The notes beneath the pieces are model-generated. The model did no database searches, was not told the origin of the DNA, and worked only from the letters and a program-made list of their open reading frames with translations. Shown piece by piece: positions 7,960 to 16,636 of a DNA stretch of 64,000 nt (its first letter is position 1; each line of letters starts with the position of its first letter). Source of the stretch: JBPOFM01 sp041391925 (GTDB taxonomy: Bacteria > Bacteroidota > Bacteroidia > Flavobacteriales > Flavobacteriaceae); the NCBI GenBank assembly GCA_041391925.1, contig JAWKNA010000007.1, positions 248,001-312,000 of the forward strand, read 5' to 3'. The translations under genes were made by a program, and so were the position numbers.

Positions 7960-10418
7960 AACAATTTCAAGAATCAGAAGGCTACAAAATCATTGATGCG
8001 TGGATGTCCGAAAAGGGACAAAAACCATTCGATTTTCAGATGCAAACTTGGGAATATTATGGAAAAGGTTACAGCGGAATGGTGGTAGCACCTACGGGAT
8101 TTGGCAAAACTTTTTCGGTGTTCTTGTCAGTAGTCATTGATTATTTGAATCATCCTGAATCTTACAAAAAAGGCTTGAAATTGCTCTGGATTAGTCCGTT
8201 GCGTTCTTTAGCCAAAGACTTGGCAAAAGCGATGAATACTGCTGTAGAAGAGATTGGTCTGGATTGGACAGTCGAAGTGAGAAATGGCGATACACCGCAA
8301 AAAGACCGTCGAAGGCAGGAACGCTTGATGCCTGATGTTTTGTTGACAACTCCTGAAACGCTTCACATATTATTTTCGCAAAAAAACAACTCAAGATTTT
8401 TTAAATCGGTGAGATGTATCGCTGTGGATGAATGGCACGAACTGTTGGGCAGTAAACGAGGTGTGCTAACAGAGTTGGCGCTGTCACGCATTTTGTCAAT
8501 TTCAAAATCATTGCAGATTTTCGGAATTACAGCCACGATTGGCAATCTGCAAGAAGCATTAAAAGTCTTGATTCCTTACGACGGTTTCAAAACGAAAATG
8601 ATAGTTGCCAAAGAGAAAAAGAAATTGAAGATTATTTCAGTGTTGCCAGACGAAATTGAAGTCTTGCCCTGGGCTGGTCATATGGGAGTCAAAATGGCTT
8701 CGAAAATCGTCCCGATTATCTATGAAAACAATACGACACTCATCTTCACAAATACCAGAAATCAATCAGAAGTTTGGTACCAACACATCCTTAAACAGGC
8801 TCCAGATTTGGCTGGACAGATAGCCATTCATCACGGTTCCATTGATTTTGAATTGCGAAATTGGATAGAAGATTCTATTGCTGACGGACATTTAAAAGCG
8901 GTGGTTTGCACGTCGTCACTAGATTTGGGAGTCGATTTCAAGCCTGTAGATTGTGTTATTCAAATCGGTTCACCTAAAGGTATCGCAAGATTTATGCAAC
9001 GTGCTGGACGTAGTGGACATTCACCATATGAAACCTCCAAAATCTATTTTGTGCCAACACATTCTTTGGAATTGATTGAAGCATCTGCGTTGAAACAAGC
9101 AGCCAAAGACCGACGAATTGAAGACAGAGAACCAATGGTTTTGACTTTCGATGTCTTGATTCAGTATATGGTGACATTGGCTGTTGGCGAAGGATTTGAC
9201 CAAAAACAATTATTTCAAGATATCAGTAAAGTCCACGCATTTCATTATATGACGGAAGAGGATTGGCAATGGGCTTTGAAGTTCATTACGGAAGGAGGAA
9301 ACACCCTAAAGTCTTACGAAGAATATCATAAAGTAGTTAAGGATGACGATGGTTTGTATAAGGTAAAGAGTCGGCGTATCAGTATGTTGCATCGAATGAA
9401 TATTGGAGCGATTGTTGGTGACGCAATGTTGAAAGTGAAATTTTTTTCTGGAGGTTATGTGGGGATGGTGGAAGAATATTTCGTTTCAAAATTAAAACCG
9501 GGAGACCATTTTATTTTGGCTGGACGTGTGTTGGAAATCGTGACGATAAAGGATATGACAGTTCTTGTAAAACGCAGCAAGCGAAAATCAGCCATTACAC
9601 CAAGTTGGATGGGAGGAAGGCTGCCATTGTCTTCCTATTTGAGTCAATATCTTCGAGAAAAATTATCAGAATCTCTGCATCCTAAAACGACAGAAAAGGA
9701 ACTACGCTTTTTGCATCCTTTGGTGAGTCGTCAAGAGGCACATTCACATATTCCAAAAAAAGATGAGTTTTTGGTCGAAATGATTGAAACCAAAGATGGT
9801 CACCATCTATTTATGTATCCATTTGAGGGCAGATTGATTCACGAAGTGATGGCTGCACTCATCGCGTATCGCTTGAGTTTGTTGAAACCGCTTACGTTTA
9901 CCATTGCAATGAATGATTACGGATTTGAACTGTTGAGCGACCAAGAAATTCCTTTAAATGAAAATAATATTGAAGACATCTTATCCAAAGAAAATTTGAT
10001 GGATGACGTTATAGGAAGTATTAACGCCTCTGAAATGGCTTCAAGAAAATTTCGAGATATTGCCGTGATTTCGGGATTGGTGGTTCAAAGTCAGCCAGGA
10101 AATCGCAAAAATAACAAAAGTCTTCAGTCGTCTTCTGGACTTATCTTTCGTGTATTGGAAGATTATGAACCTCAAAATTTATTGTTACGTCAGGCCTACA
10201 CCGAAGTTTTCAATCAGCAGCTGGAAGAAGTTCGATTGAAGGAGGCGTTTGAGCGCATTTCAAAAAGTAAAATAATCATTAAATTCGCAAAATCATTCAC
10301 ACCTTTAAGCTTTCCAATAAAAGTTGATAGTTTGCGCGAATCCGTGACCAGCGAAGATTTGGACCAACGTATCAAACGTATTCGGGATGAAGTTTTTAGA
10401 CAGACCCAAATTGATTAA
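7956..10418 (+). CDS. Lhr-Core-like DEXH helicase (ligase-associated DNA damage response)
   Basis: An 820-residue superfamily 2 helicase. Walker A APTGFGKT ends at Thr52, motif II is DEWH at 158-161, motif III reads GITATIGN, and motif VI QRAGRSGH lies at 348-355. The part after about residue 400 corresponds to the Lhr winged-helix and accessory domains. Length and partner genes fit the ligase-associated family (TIGR04121) rather than the ~1500-residue full Lhr. It starts with TTG at 7956, overlapping the ligase stop by 4 bases, and its stop overlaps the PdeM start by 1 base. A 3'-5' DNA translocase role in repair is inferred from the family. Confidence 0.92.
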   Translation: MKQFQESEGYKIIDAWMSEKGQKPFDFQMQTWEYYGKGYSGMVVAPTGFGKTFSVFLSVVIDYLNHPESYKKGLKLLWISPLRSLAKDLAKAMNTAVEEIGLDWTVEVRNGDTPQKDRRRQERLMPDVLLTTPETLHILFSQKNNSRFFKSVRCIAVDEWHELLGSKRGVLTELALSRILSISKSLQIFGITATIGNLQEALKVLIPYDGFKTKMIVAKEKKKLKIISVLPDEIEVLPWAGHMGVKMASKIVPIIYENNTTLIFTNTRNQSEVWYQHILKQAPDLAGQIAIHHGSIDFELRNWIEDSIADGHLKAVVCTSSLDLGVDFKPVDCVIQIGSPKGIARFMQRAGRSGHSPYETSKIYFVPTHSLELIEASALKQAAKDRRIEDREPMVLTFDVLIQYMVTLAVGEGFDQKQLFQDISKVHAFHYMTEEDWQWALKFITEGGNTLKSYEEYHKVVKDDDGLYKVKSRRISMLHRMNIGAIVGDAMLKVKFFSGGYVGMVEEYFVSKLKPGDHFILAGRVLEIVTIKDMTVLVKRSKRKSAITPSWMGGRLPLSSYLSQYLREKLSESLHPKTTEKELRFLHPLVSRQEAHSHIPKKDEFLVEMIETKDGHHLFMYPFEGRLIHEVMAALIAYRLSLLKPLTFTIAMNDYGFELLSDQEIPLNENNIEDILSKENLMDDVIGSINASEMASRKFRDIAVISGLVVQSQPGNRKNNKSLQSSSGLIFRVLEDYEPQNLLLRQAYTEVFNQQLEEVRLKEAFERISKSKIIIKFAKSFTPLSFPIKVDSLRESVTSEDLDQRIKRIRDEVFRQTQID

Positions 10419-11062
10419 TGGTTACCAAAGAGATAGTTTGCCGCAATGAGATTTTGACATTGACCAATCAGCGTGCCTTATTCTGGAAACGCGAAAATAT
10501 GCTGGTTTTATCAGATTTGCATATTGGTAAGACGGCTCATTTTAGAAAAGCAGGTATTGCCATTCCTTCGCAAATTCTTCAGAATGATTTAAAAAGATTG
10601 GAATTATTGATTGAAAATTTTGATGTAGAAACCGTGTTATTCGTCGGCGATTTGTTTCACGCAGAAATCAACAAGGATATGGATGAATTTATCAATTGGA
10701 AACAAAAATTCAACAACATTAAATTCGAATTGATTAAAGGCAATCACGACCGATTAAAAGATTCTTTTTATCAAACTTTGGAAATTTCGACCTTCAAAAC
10801 CCATAAGGATATGCTGCCTTTCCGTTTCGTCCACGACGCAAACCATTGCAACGACCAAACATTCTGTATCTCTGGCCATACACATCCAGGAGTTGTAATT
10901 TACGGAAGAAACAAAACCAGAATCAAACTTCCGTGTTTTGAACTATCTGAAAACCAATTAGTCTTGCCTGCTTTTAGCGAATTTACAGGATTGAATACCA
11001 AACGTTCTTTTGAAACTTCTGTATGTTATGGTTTTACGGAATCTTCATTATTTGAGTTATAA
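10418..11062 (+). CDS. pdeM: PdeM-type metallophosphoesterase/endonuclease
   Basis: A 214-residue calcineurin-like phosphoesterase. The metal-binding motifs are in order: SDLHIGK (32-38), GDLFH (76-80), GNHD (107-110) and GHTH (152-155). It belongs to the ligase-associated DNA damage response endonuclease group (TIGR04123, PdeM) and is the last member of the exonuclease-ligase-helicase-nuclease operon. The start ATG overlaps the helicase stop by one base. The gene symbol follows family usage; endonuclease activity was not deduced independently. Confidence 0.9.
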   Translation: MVTKEIVCRNEILTLTNQRALFWKRENMLVLSDLHIGKTAHFRKAGIAIPSQILQNDLKRLELLIENFDVETVLFVGDLFHAEINKDMDEFINWKQKFNNIKFELIKGNHDRLKDSFYQTLEISTFKTHKDMLPFRFVHDANHCNDQTFCISGHTHPGVVIYGRNKTRIKLPCFELSENQLVLPAFSEFTGLNTKRSFETSVCYGFTESSLFEL

Positions 11063-11127
11063 AAAGTTTGAATTCCGATAACGTTTATGGCTTAAAATGA
11101 GCTAACTTTAAATTAAAATCAACATTT

Positions 11128-11265
11128 ATGAAAAATTTATTTAGGGCATTGTTAGCAGGTTGGGGCGCCAAAAAAATAGGTGGTGGAGGCTGTGGGTGTA
11201 TTGGAACCATCGTTGTTTTTCTGATTTTATATTGGTTACTTGGCTATGTTTTTGAGGTGTTTTAA
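11128..11265 (+). CDS. 45-residue Gly/Cys-rich single-pass membrane peptide
   Basis: A short frame that opens with MKNLFRALLAGWGAKKIG, has a GGGGCGC cluster and continues in one hydrophobic helix (about residues 24-42, TIVVFLILYWLLGYVF). It follows PdeM on the same strand by 65 bases and ends 10 bases before the convergent methyltransferase stop. The amphipathic start, glycine-cysteine knuckle and helix make it look like a real membrane micro-protein; I recall similar short proteins in other flavobacteria but cannot verify. The two close Cys could bind metal or form a disulfide. Function unknown. Confidence 0.65.
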   Translation: MKNLFRALLAGWGAKKIGGGGCGCIGTIVVFLILYWLLGYVFEVF

Positions 11266-11275
11266 TGGAAGTCAT

Positions 11276-12463
11276 TCAAGCATCAAAAATTTTTGAACAC
11301 ACCAGTACGACTTTCTCATTGTGCATATTGGTGGTAAAAAAAAGATAGGTATTTCCACCATCCCTTATTTTAAGCGTATCCCTAAGCTGTTGAACACTTT
11401 CAGTAAAATTACGGGTGGTGATGTTTGCCTTTTGAATTCCAAGACGTTTCAGTTGTTTTTTATGGTAAGGAAGTATATTTTCAATCTTAAAACGCCTTCC
11501 TTTAAATTCAATTAAATTTTCATTGGTATATAAATGCGTGTGCTTATGAAGTTTATACACATTTAATTGCTTGGATACCGAATTAAATCCTCCAGCCTTT
11601 AATATCGCTGCATTTGGTTCGTAAAGATAGGTGAGTGGTAGACTGTAATTTGTTGTTTCCACGGTTTCATCATCAAGATAAAATTCCAATGTTTCATTGG
11701 TTTCGGGTTTTATATTGATTGTTTTAATCATAATTTTGGATTGATAATCTTTTTCAAGTATCCAAAGCAATTCCTTCACCTCATTGTTTATGGCTACGAC
11801 ATGGATGGTTTTAACATTGCTTAATTCACTGATTCCAGCAGTAATATCCAATAAAGGCGATGTTTTGATCATGATATTATTACTATGCCTAAATAACATA
11901 TTCAATTGATTTGGAATACTTGGCAAACAATCTTTTAAAAAGAAAACTTTGCCTTTACTATCATTTCTTCTTGAGGGATCAACATATATCCAATCATAGG
12001 TTTTATTTGAATTCCTTAAAAATTCCAAACCATCCGAGGAAATCGTCTCAACAGTTTCAACATCAAGTTGTTTGAAATTATACCTTACAATTTCAGATAG
12101 CTCCTGATTGATTTCACAATGTTCGACTTCAGTAAATTGCTTTGAAAAATAAAAGCAATCCACTCCGAAACCTCCAGTAAGATCAATGATACGTTTGCCT
12201 TTCATTAAAGACGTTTTATATTCAGCAGTAATTTCTGAAGACGTTTGCTCTATGTTCAGCTTGTTGGGATAATAGATGTTCGGATGATTATACCAAGAAG
12301 GTAGCTTGGTTTGGCATCTCCTTTTGGCTTCAATCTGTTCAATAAGTTCTTTGGTTTCGACTCCTTCAATCGATACGCCTTTTAAAAGCAATGATGCCAC
12401 ATCAGAATTCAGGTTGTTGTTAATGAATTCTTGAACATCTGTATTTAAAATGAGAAAATTCAA
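11276..12463 (-). CDS. PG1098-like class I SAM-dependent methyltransferase with THUMP-like domain
   Basis: A 395-residue protein. After an N-terminal helical region (about 1-85), motif I IIDLTGGFGVDCFYFSKQ (about 92-109) starts a Rossmann methyltransferase core; the acidic motif and YDWIYVDPSRR stand in for the catalytic loop. The C-terminal third fits the ferredoxin-like and THUMP-like domains described for Porphyromonas PG1098. Those domains suggest an RNA substrate, probably tRNA or rRNA, but the target base is unknown. The downstream end meets the repair-cassette peptide tail to tail. The upstream neighbour, the AI-2E exporter, stops 7 bases before this start, so the two form an operon. 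Confidence 0.82.
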   Translation of the reverse strand: MNFLILNTDVQEFINNNLNSDVASLLLKGVSIEGVETKELIEQIEAKRRCQTKLPSWYNHPNIYYPNKLNIEQTSSEITAEYKTSLMKGKRIIDLTGGFGVDCFYFSKQFTEVEHCEINQELSEIVRYNFKQLDVETVETISSDGLEFLRNSNKTYDWIYVDPSRRNDSKGKVFFLKDCLPSIPNQLNMLFRHSNNIMIKTSPLLDITAGISELSNVKTIHVVAINNEVKELLWILEKDYQSKIMIKTINIKPETNETLEFYLDDETVETTNYSLPLTYLYEPNAAILKAGGFNSVSKQLNVYKLHKHTHLYTNENLIEFKGRRFKIENILPYHKKQLKRLGIQKANITTRNFTESVQQLRDTLKIRDGGNTYLFFTTNMHNEKVVLVCSKIFDA

Positions 12464-12470
12464 ACCAAGA

Positions 12471-13559
12471 TTAAAGGTCTTTTGTGAGATGTTTCACAAT
12501 TTTGTATTCTGACAAAAATTCCTTGGAAATGACCTTTAAGGTTGTATAAACAGGCACAGCGAGAATCATTCCCCCAATATTAAACAAAAGACCACCCACA
12601 ATAATTACAATAAATATTTCCAAAGGGTGAGACCTAACACTTCGGCCAAAAACTATAGGCTGTGTAAGCAGGTTATCAATGAGTTGCACTAGGGAGACAC
12701 CTATTACTACCTTTAAGAGCAATGGCAATAGTTCGGTAGAGAAATCTGCTCCAAGATTGTTTGAGACTACTACCAGCATCATCAATACAGCCCCAATTAA
12801 GGGTCCCAAATAAGGTACAATATTCAAAAATGCACAGATAATTGCGATGGCTAGAGCATTCCGGACATCCAGATATAGTATAAGTCCTAAATATAGGAGG
12901 GCAACTATAAGGGTTTGGATGAGTAATCCTAAAAAGTATCTCGAAAGTAATTCTTTTATCTTAGTAAAAACCACTACAGAACGCCGTTCATTGCCTCTAT
13001 CAGCAAATGAAGTTACTGCCATGGTAATCAATTTTTCGTCCTTGAGCAAAAAGAAGGAAATAAACAATACTGAAAAGACACCAATGACCACATCGCCAAT
13101 ATTCTGAAAAAAAATCTCAACAAAACTAGCAACAAATTCTGAATTAAAATTCCGAACAAAATCAGTACGCTTGATGGCTTCCACTATATTTATTCTATCA
13201 ACTCCTAAGTACTCACTTGCTTGTACATTTAATTCGTTTAGGTCTTTCTTGACCACTTTAAAATCGATATCAGAAATATTCTTGCTTTGTTCAAGAACTA
13301 TGGGCAAAAAAATCCGCATCATCCAAAACAAAAAAGCGCCCACCAAAATCAATGTAGTAAAAGACGCAAGGGTGTTTCCAAACTTCAAGCGGTATTTTAA
13401 AAAGGAGACCAAAGGTCTACATATCAATGAAATAACACCGGCGATAAATACAAATAATAACAGGGACTTGATTTTATACAGAATATAAATCAGCAAAACA
13501 ACCCCAGCCACAACAGCGAGTGTCTTTAAATTCCCTTTTGCTATGGTTTTTGACTTCAT
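12471..13559 (-). CDS. AI-2E family transporter (PerM-like permease)
   Basis: A 362-residue integral membrane protein with about eight hydrophobic segments. The N-terminus has a basic stretch then LAVVAGVVLLIYILYKI, and the C-terminal half has the family hallmark FLNIVPYLGPLIGA followed by LIDNLLTQPIVFGRSV and HPLEIFIVIIVGG. Members export varied solutes, including autoinducer-2 in some species and Na+/H+ exchange in others, so the substrate cannot be assigned. It precedes the PG1098-like methyltransferase by 7 bases. The start is the ATG giving MKSKTIAKGNL. Confidence 0.9.
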   Translation of the reverse strand: MKSKTIAKGNLKTLAVVAGVVLLIYILYKIKSLLLFVFIAGVISLICRPLVSFLKYRLKFGNTLASFTTLILVGAFLFWMMRIFLPIVLEQSKNISDIDFKVVKKDLNELNVQASEYLGVDRINIVEAIKRTDFVRNFNSEFVASFVEIFFQNIGDVVIGVFSVLFISFFLLKDEKLITMAVTSFADRGNERRSVVVFTKIKELLSRYFLGLLIQTLIVALLYLGLILYLDVRNALAIAIICAFLNIVPYLGPLIGAVLMMLVVVSNNLGADFSTELLPLLLKVVIGVSLVQLIDNLLTQPIVFGRSVRSHPLEIFIVIIVGGLLFNIGGMILAVPVYTTLKVISKEFLSEYKIVKHLTKDL

Positions 13560-13641
13560 CTCGTAAATATAAGTGAATTTATGCTTACAAAACAGACCAA
13601 AATGTTTATTGAAGTTTTAATTATCAGATAACTTAAAAAGA

Positions 13642-13683
13642 AACAATTGGTTATATCTTGGATATTATTTAGATAATTGTTTT
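13642..13683 (-). terminator. candidate terminator after the DUF4159 gene
   Basis: An outer 8-bp stem (AAACAATT at 13642-13649 with AATTGTTT at 13676-13683) encloses an inner ATATC/GATAT hairpin. Read on the minus strand it is followed by a T-rich tract (CTTTTT) and lies about 13 bases after the DUF4159 stop. The large loop makes it a moderate call. Confidence 0.45.
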
Positions 13684-13695
13684 TACAACCAATCT

Positions 13696-14349
13696 TTAAT
13701 TTTCAAAAACATATTTTACAATGTTGGCACCCATTTTCAAAGCTTCTTCATGTAGTTCTACAGGGTCATTATACACTTCGGAATCTTCCCAACCATTTCC
13801 CAAGTCACTCTCATAGGTAAATAAGAGTACCAATCTACCTTCATGGAATATTCCAAAAGCCTGTGGACGCTTGCCGTCATGAACATGTATTTTTGGCAAT
13901 CCTTCAGGAAATTTATAAAAAATATTGAAGATTTCATGTGTTTTTGGAAGCTCTACCAAATCTTTGTCGGGAAATACTTTTTTCAATTCTTTGGTGATGT
14001 AAGGCTGCAGACCATAATTGTCATCGATATGCAAAAATCCACCTGATAGAAGATAGTTTCTCAAGTTTTCTGCATCCTCTTCACTGAAAAACACGTTGCC
14101 ATGACCTGTCATATGCAGCAATGGATACTGAAAAATATCTGAGCTACCAGTCTCAACAACTTCCGGTTTTGAATTAATCTTGGTATGAATGTTTGAATTG
14201 CAAAATGCTATCAAATTGGGCAATGAAGTTGGATTGCCATACCAATCGCCACCACCTTTGTATTTCAAAACGGCTATTTCCTGAGCATGGGAAGTGAGTG
14301 TTAAACAAACACTAAAAATAAAAATGGGCGTAAGAAACCTAAATTTCAT
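13696..14349 (-). CDS. DUF4159 domain protein, exported
   Basis: About 217 residues. The preferred start is the ATG at 14349, giving the signal peptide MKFRFLTPIFIFSVCLTL ending in SHAQ; an in-frame ATG at 14364 would add MLFST. The mature part has the DUF4159 hallmarks PLLHMTGHGNVFFSEED, LLSGGFLHIDDNYG and the end motif EALKMGANIVKYV. The family resembles a glutamine-amidotransferase-like fold, often next to cytochrome or MoxR-type gene sets, and has no defined reaction. It faces the DUF1223 gene across at most 39 bases, so its promoter must overlap that region. Confidence 0.82.
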   Translation of the reverse strand: MKFRFLTPIFIFSVCLTLTSHAQEIAVLKYKGGGDWYGNPTSLPNLIAFCNSNIHTKINSKPEVVETGSSDIFQYPLLHMTGHGNVFFSEEDAENLRNYLLSGGFLHIDDNYGLQPYITKELKKVFPDKDLVELPKTHEIFNIFYKFPEGLPKIHVHDGKRPQAFGIFHEGRLVLLFTYESDLGNGWEDSEVYNDPVELHEEALKMGANIVKYVFEN

Positions 14350-14388
14350 CGTACTAAATAACATCTCTCAAAAATAAAAATAATACTT

Positions 14389-15120
14389 ATGAAACTTTTA
14401 TTATCCCTGTTAATTGTTTTGTTAACGTGTGCTGAAACGCCTAAAAAAATTGAATCCTACAAACCAGTCGTGGTATTGGAACTTTTTACCTCTCAAGGCT
14501 GCTCAAGCTGTCCTCCTGCGGATGAATTGTTGGGTGATATAAAGAGAATGTATGGCTCAGATGAAGTTATTGCTTTGTCCTATCATGTTGATTATTGGAA
14601 TTATATTGGATGGAAAGACCCATTCAGTAAGACTGAATATAGCAACAAACAAAGGGTTTATGGGAAAAAATTCAATAATAGTTCAATTTATACACCGCAA
14701 ATGGTCGTTAATGGTAAAGAGCATTTTGTAGGTTCGAACAAAAGCATTTTGAATTCAAAAATAAAATCATATTTGGGCAAGCCAGCAGAAAATACTATTC
14801 TCATTTCCAATGTGAAAAAGGACAATCAAACCATTTCCTTTGATTATAAAATTGAAGGAGGTATTGATGACAAACATTTGAGTGTCGCTTTGGTTATCGA
14901 TGAAAGAACCACTTCCGTTTCAAGAGGAGAAAATAAAAACAGAAAACTTAAAAATTCCAATATTGTAATTGAGCAAACCGAAATCGAATTAAATTCCACA
15001 ACAGGACAGGGAAGTTTAAGATTTACGGAAATGGTAAAAACATCTGATAAATTATCATTAATAGCACTAATAGAAAACATTGATTTAGATATTGTTGGAG
15101 CAAGTCAACTAAAGTTATAA
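14389..15120 (+). CDS. DUF1223 thioredoxin-like exported protein
   Basis: A 243-residue protein with a hydrophobic leader (MKLLLSLLIVLLTC) whose Cys14 could be a lipoprotein cysteine. The domain opens with VVVLELFTSQGCSSCPPADE, a thioredoxin-like CxxC (Cys38, Cys41) typical of DUF1223, then YHVDYWNYIGWKDPF and TPQMVVNG. It probably acts outside the inner membrane in thiol redox chemistry, but no substrate is known. It converges with rsmE, the two stops overlapping within 6 bases (15115-15120). Confidence 0.85.
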   Translation: MKLLLSLLIVLLTCAETPKKIESYKPVVVLELFTSQGCSSCPPADELLGDIKRMYGSDEVIALSYHVDYWNYIGWKDPFSKTEYSNKQRVYGKKFNNSSIYTPQMVVNGKEHFVGSNKSILNSKIKSYLGKPAENTILISNVKKDNQTISFDYKIEGGIDDKHLSVALVIDERTTSVSRGENKNRKLKNSNIVIEQTEIELNSTTGQGSLRFTEMVKTSDKLSLIALIENIDLDIVGASQLKL

Positions 15121-15822
15121 TTGATTTGAATAAACAACGCTGTGACAAGCAACTATAGCCGCTGTTTCAGTTCGTAAGCGAGTGTCGCCTAAGGTCACGG
15201 GGATGAATCCATTTTTTATTGCCAGCTCAATTTCCTTGTGGCTAAAATCCCCTTCAGGACCAATCAGAATAATAACATCTTCATTTGGCTTCAGTTCTTT
15301 TTTTAAGGATTTTTTATCAACGTCTTCACAATGTGCGATAAATTTCTGCCCTTTAAAGTTTTGTTTCAAAAACTCTTTAAGTACAATGGCATCATTCAAC
15401 TTTGGCATGTAAAAATGTAAAGATTGTTTCATGGCTGATTGCAAAATTTTTTCAAAACGGTCAGTTTTGATGACTTTCCGTTCACTATGATCGCAAATTA
15501 TGGGCGTAATTGTATCAATCCCAATTTCAGTAGCTTTTTCCAAAAACCATTCGTACCGATCATTCATCTTGGTTGGGGCGACTGCTAAATGAAGTTTGAA
15601 ATTCTTTTTCTCCTGAAATGTATTGGAGGTTATTATCGCAATACAGTTTTTGATATCCGCAATTGTAATTTCTGCTTTAAATAACCAGCCCTTTCCATTG
15701 GTAATTTGTAATTCTTCTCCAATAGATTTGCGCAATACCTTTACTATATGTTTGCTTTCATCACGTGAAAACGCCATTTGCGTGGTTTGTTCATCGATAT
15801 CAGGATTGTAAAATAATTGCAT
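15115..15822 (-). CDS. rsmE: 16S rRNA (uracil(1498)-N(3))-methyltransferase RsmE
   Basis: A 235-residue SPOUT methyltransferase. It has an N-terminal PUA-like domain (MQLFYNPDI through about 70) and a trefoil-knot catalytic domain with LIGPEGDFSHKEIELA and the C-terminal LGDTRLRTETAAIVA, both diagnostic of RsmE. The enzyme methylates N3 of U1498 in the decoding region of 16S rRNA using SAM. Its start overlaps the stop of the upstream PpiC gene by one base, so the pair is translationally coupled. Confidence 0.95.
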   Translation of the reverse strand: MQLFYNPDIDEQTTQMAFSRDESKHIVKVLRKSIGEELQITNGKGWLFKAEITIADIKNCIAIITSNTFQEKKNFKLHLAVAPTKMNDRYEWFLEKATEIGIDTITPIICDHSERKVIKTDRFEKILQSAMKQSLHFYMPKLNDAIVLKEFLKQNFKGQKFIAHCEDVDKKSLKKELKPNEDVIILIGPEGDFSHKEIELAIKNGFIPVTLGDTRLRTETAAIVACHSVVYSNQL

Positions 15823-16457
15823 TATTTGGCAGATTCCGTCACTTTCAGTACTTTGATTTCTTCAATAAACTTGGTAGGTTGGGTTCTTACCACCACGTAA
15901 TAGGCCTGCTTATCTGGAAACTCCAACGTAAAAATATCCTTTCCATCATTTTCATTGATGATGGCATCCTCTAATTCAGTAGTAGATTTATCTTTTGTAA
16001 ACCATCCCAAATCACCACCTCTATTGGCATTGGCATCCATGGAATACATTTTTGCCAAATCCTTAAATCGGAAACCTTCATTGTATTTGGAGATAATGTT
16101 GTTTTGCAATTGTTTCATCTCACTGTCCGATTTACCATGACCATCCAAATAAACATAACTATATCTGTGGTATGGAATCTCATACTTATCAAGGATTTTA
16201 TAGTGTGTCTTTTCAATCTCATTGGCAATGACTTTGTTGCCACCTTTCCCAATTTTGAAAAGGTCTTTAGCCAACTGGGTCTTGTGCTTTTCCTTGTTGA
16301 ACACAAAAATCTGTCCTTTATTGGACGTATGGGTTTCAATAAATTTTGTGGCTTGAGCCTCGTCTTGTATAGAATCCAATTCGATTTCAAAACTGTTTTG
16401 TGCTGAGGAGAAAAATGAAAACAAAAATAAAAAGGAGTAGAGTAGATGTTTAAACAT
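15822..16457 (-). CDS. PpiC/parvulin-type peptidyl-prolyl isomerase, exported
   Basis: A 211-residue protein with an N-terminal signal sequence (MFKHLLYSFLFLFSFFSSAQ). The C-terminal half carries a parvulin core: SKYNEGFRFKDLAKMYSMDA, then GGDLGWFTKDKST and a closing QAYYVVVRTQPTK. Parvulins of this sort assist folding of exported proteins in the periplasm. It is coupled to rsmE by a one-base overlap. The N-terminal region (about 21-110) is not assigned. Confidence 0.8.
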   Translation of the reverse strand: MFKHLLYSFLFLFSFFSSAQNSFEIELDSIQDEAQATKFIETHTSNKGQIFVFNKEKHKTQLAKDLFKIGKGGNKVIANEIEKTHYKILDKYEIPYHRYSYVYLDGHGKSDSEMKQLQNNIISKYNEGFRFKDLAKMYSMDANANRGGDLGWFTKDKSTTELEDAIINENDGKDIFTLEFPDKQAYYVVVRTQPTKFIEEIKVLKVTESAK

Positions 16458-16636
16458 GGTTAGGTTTTTTGCTGATTTGGTTCAAATTTAAAATGAAAGA
16501 GATTACTTAAAACAGAAAAGTTTTTAAGTTTTTAAGAATTGATTGTTTATAACCTGATGGAGATATGAATTTTGGATTAAATCAGGAATCAGTACGATTG
16601 TCTTAAATGATTAAAACATTGTATCAGATTCCAAAA

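Noticed and set aside
5345..11062. Repair cassette considered as an anti-phage defence island
   Set aside because: The four families are housekeeping-type repair genes with matched codon use, no integrase or direct repeats flank them, and known biology links them to DNA damage.
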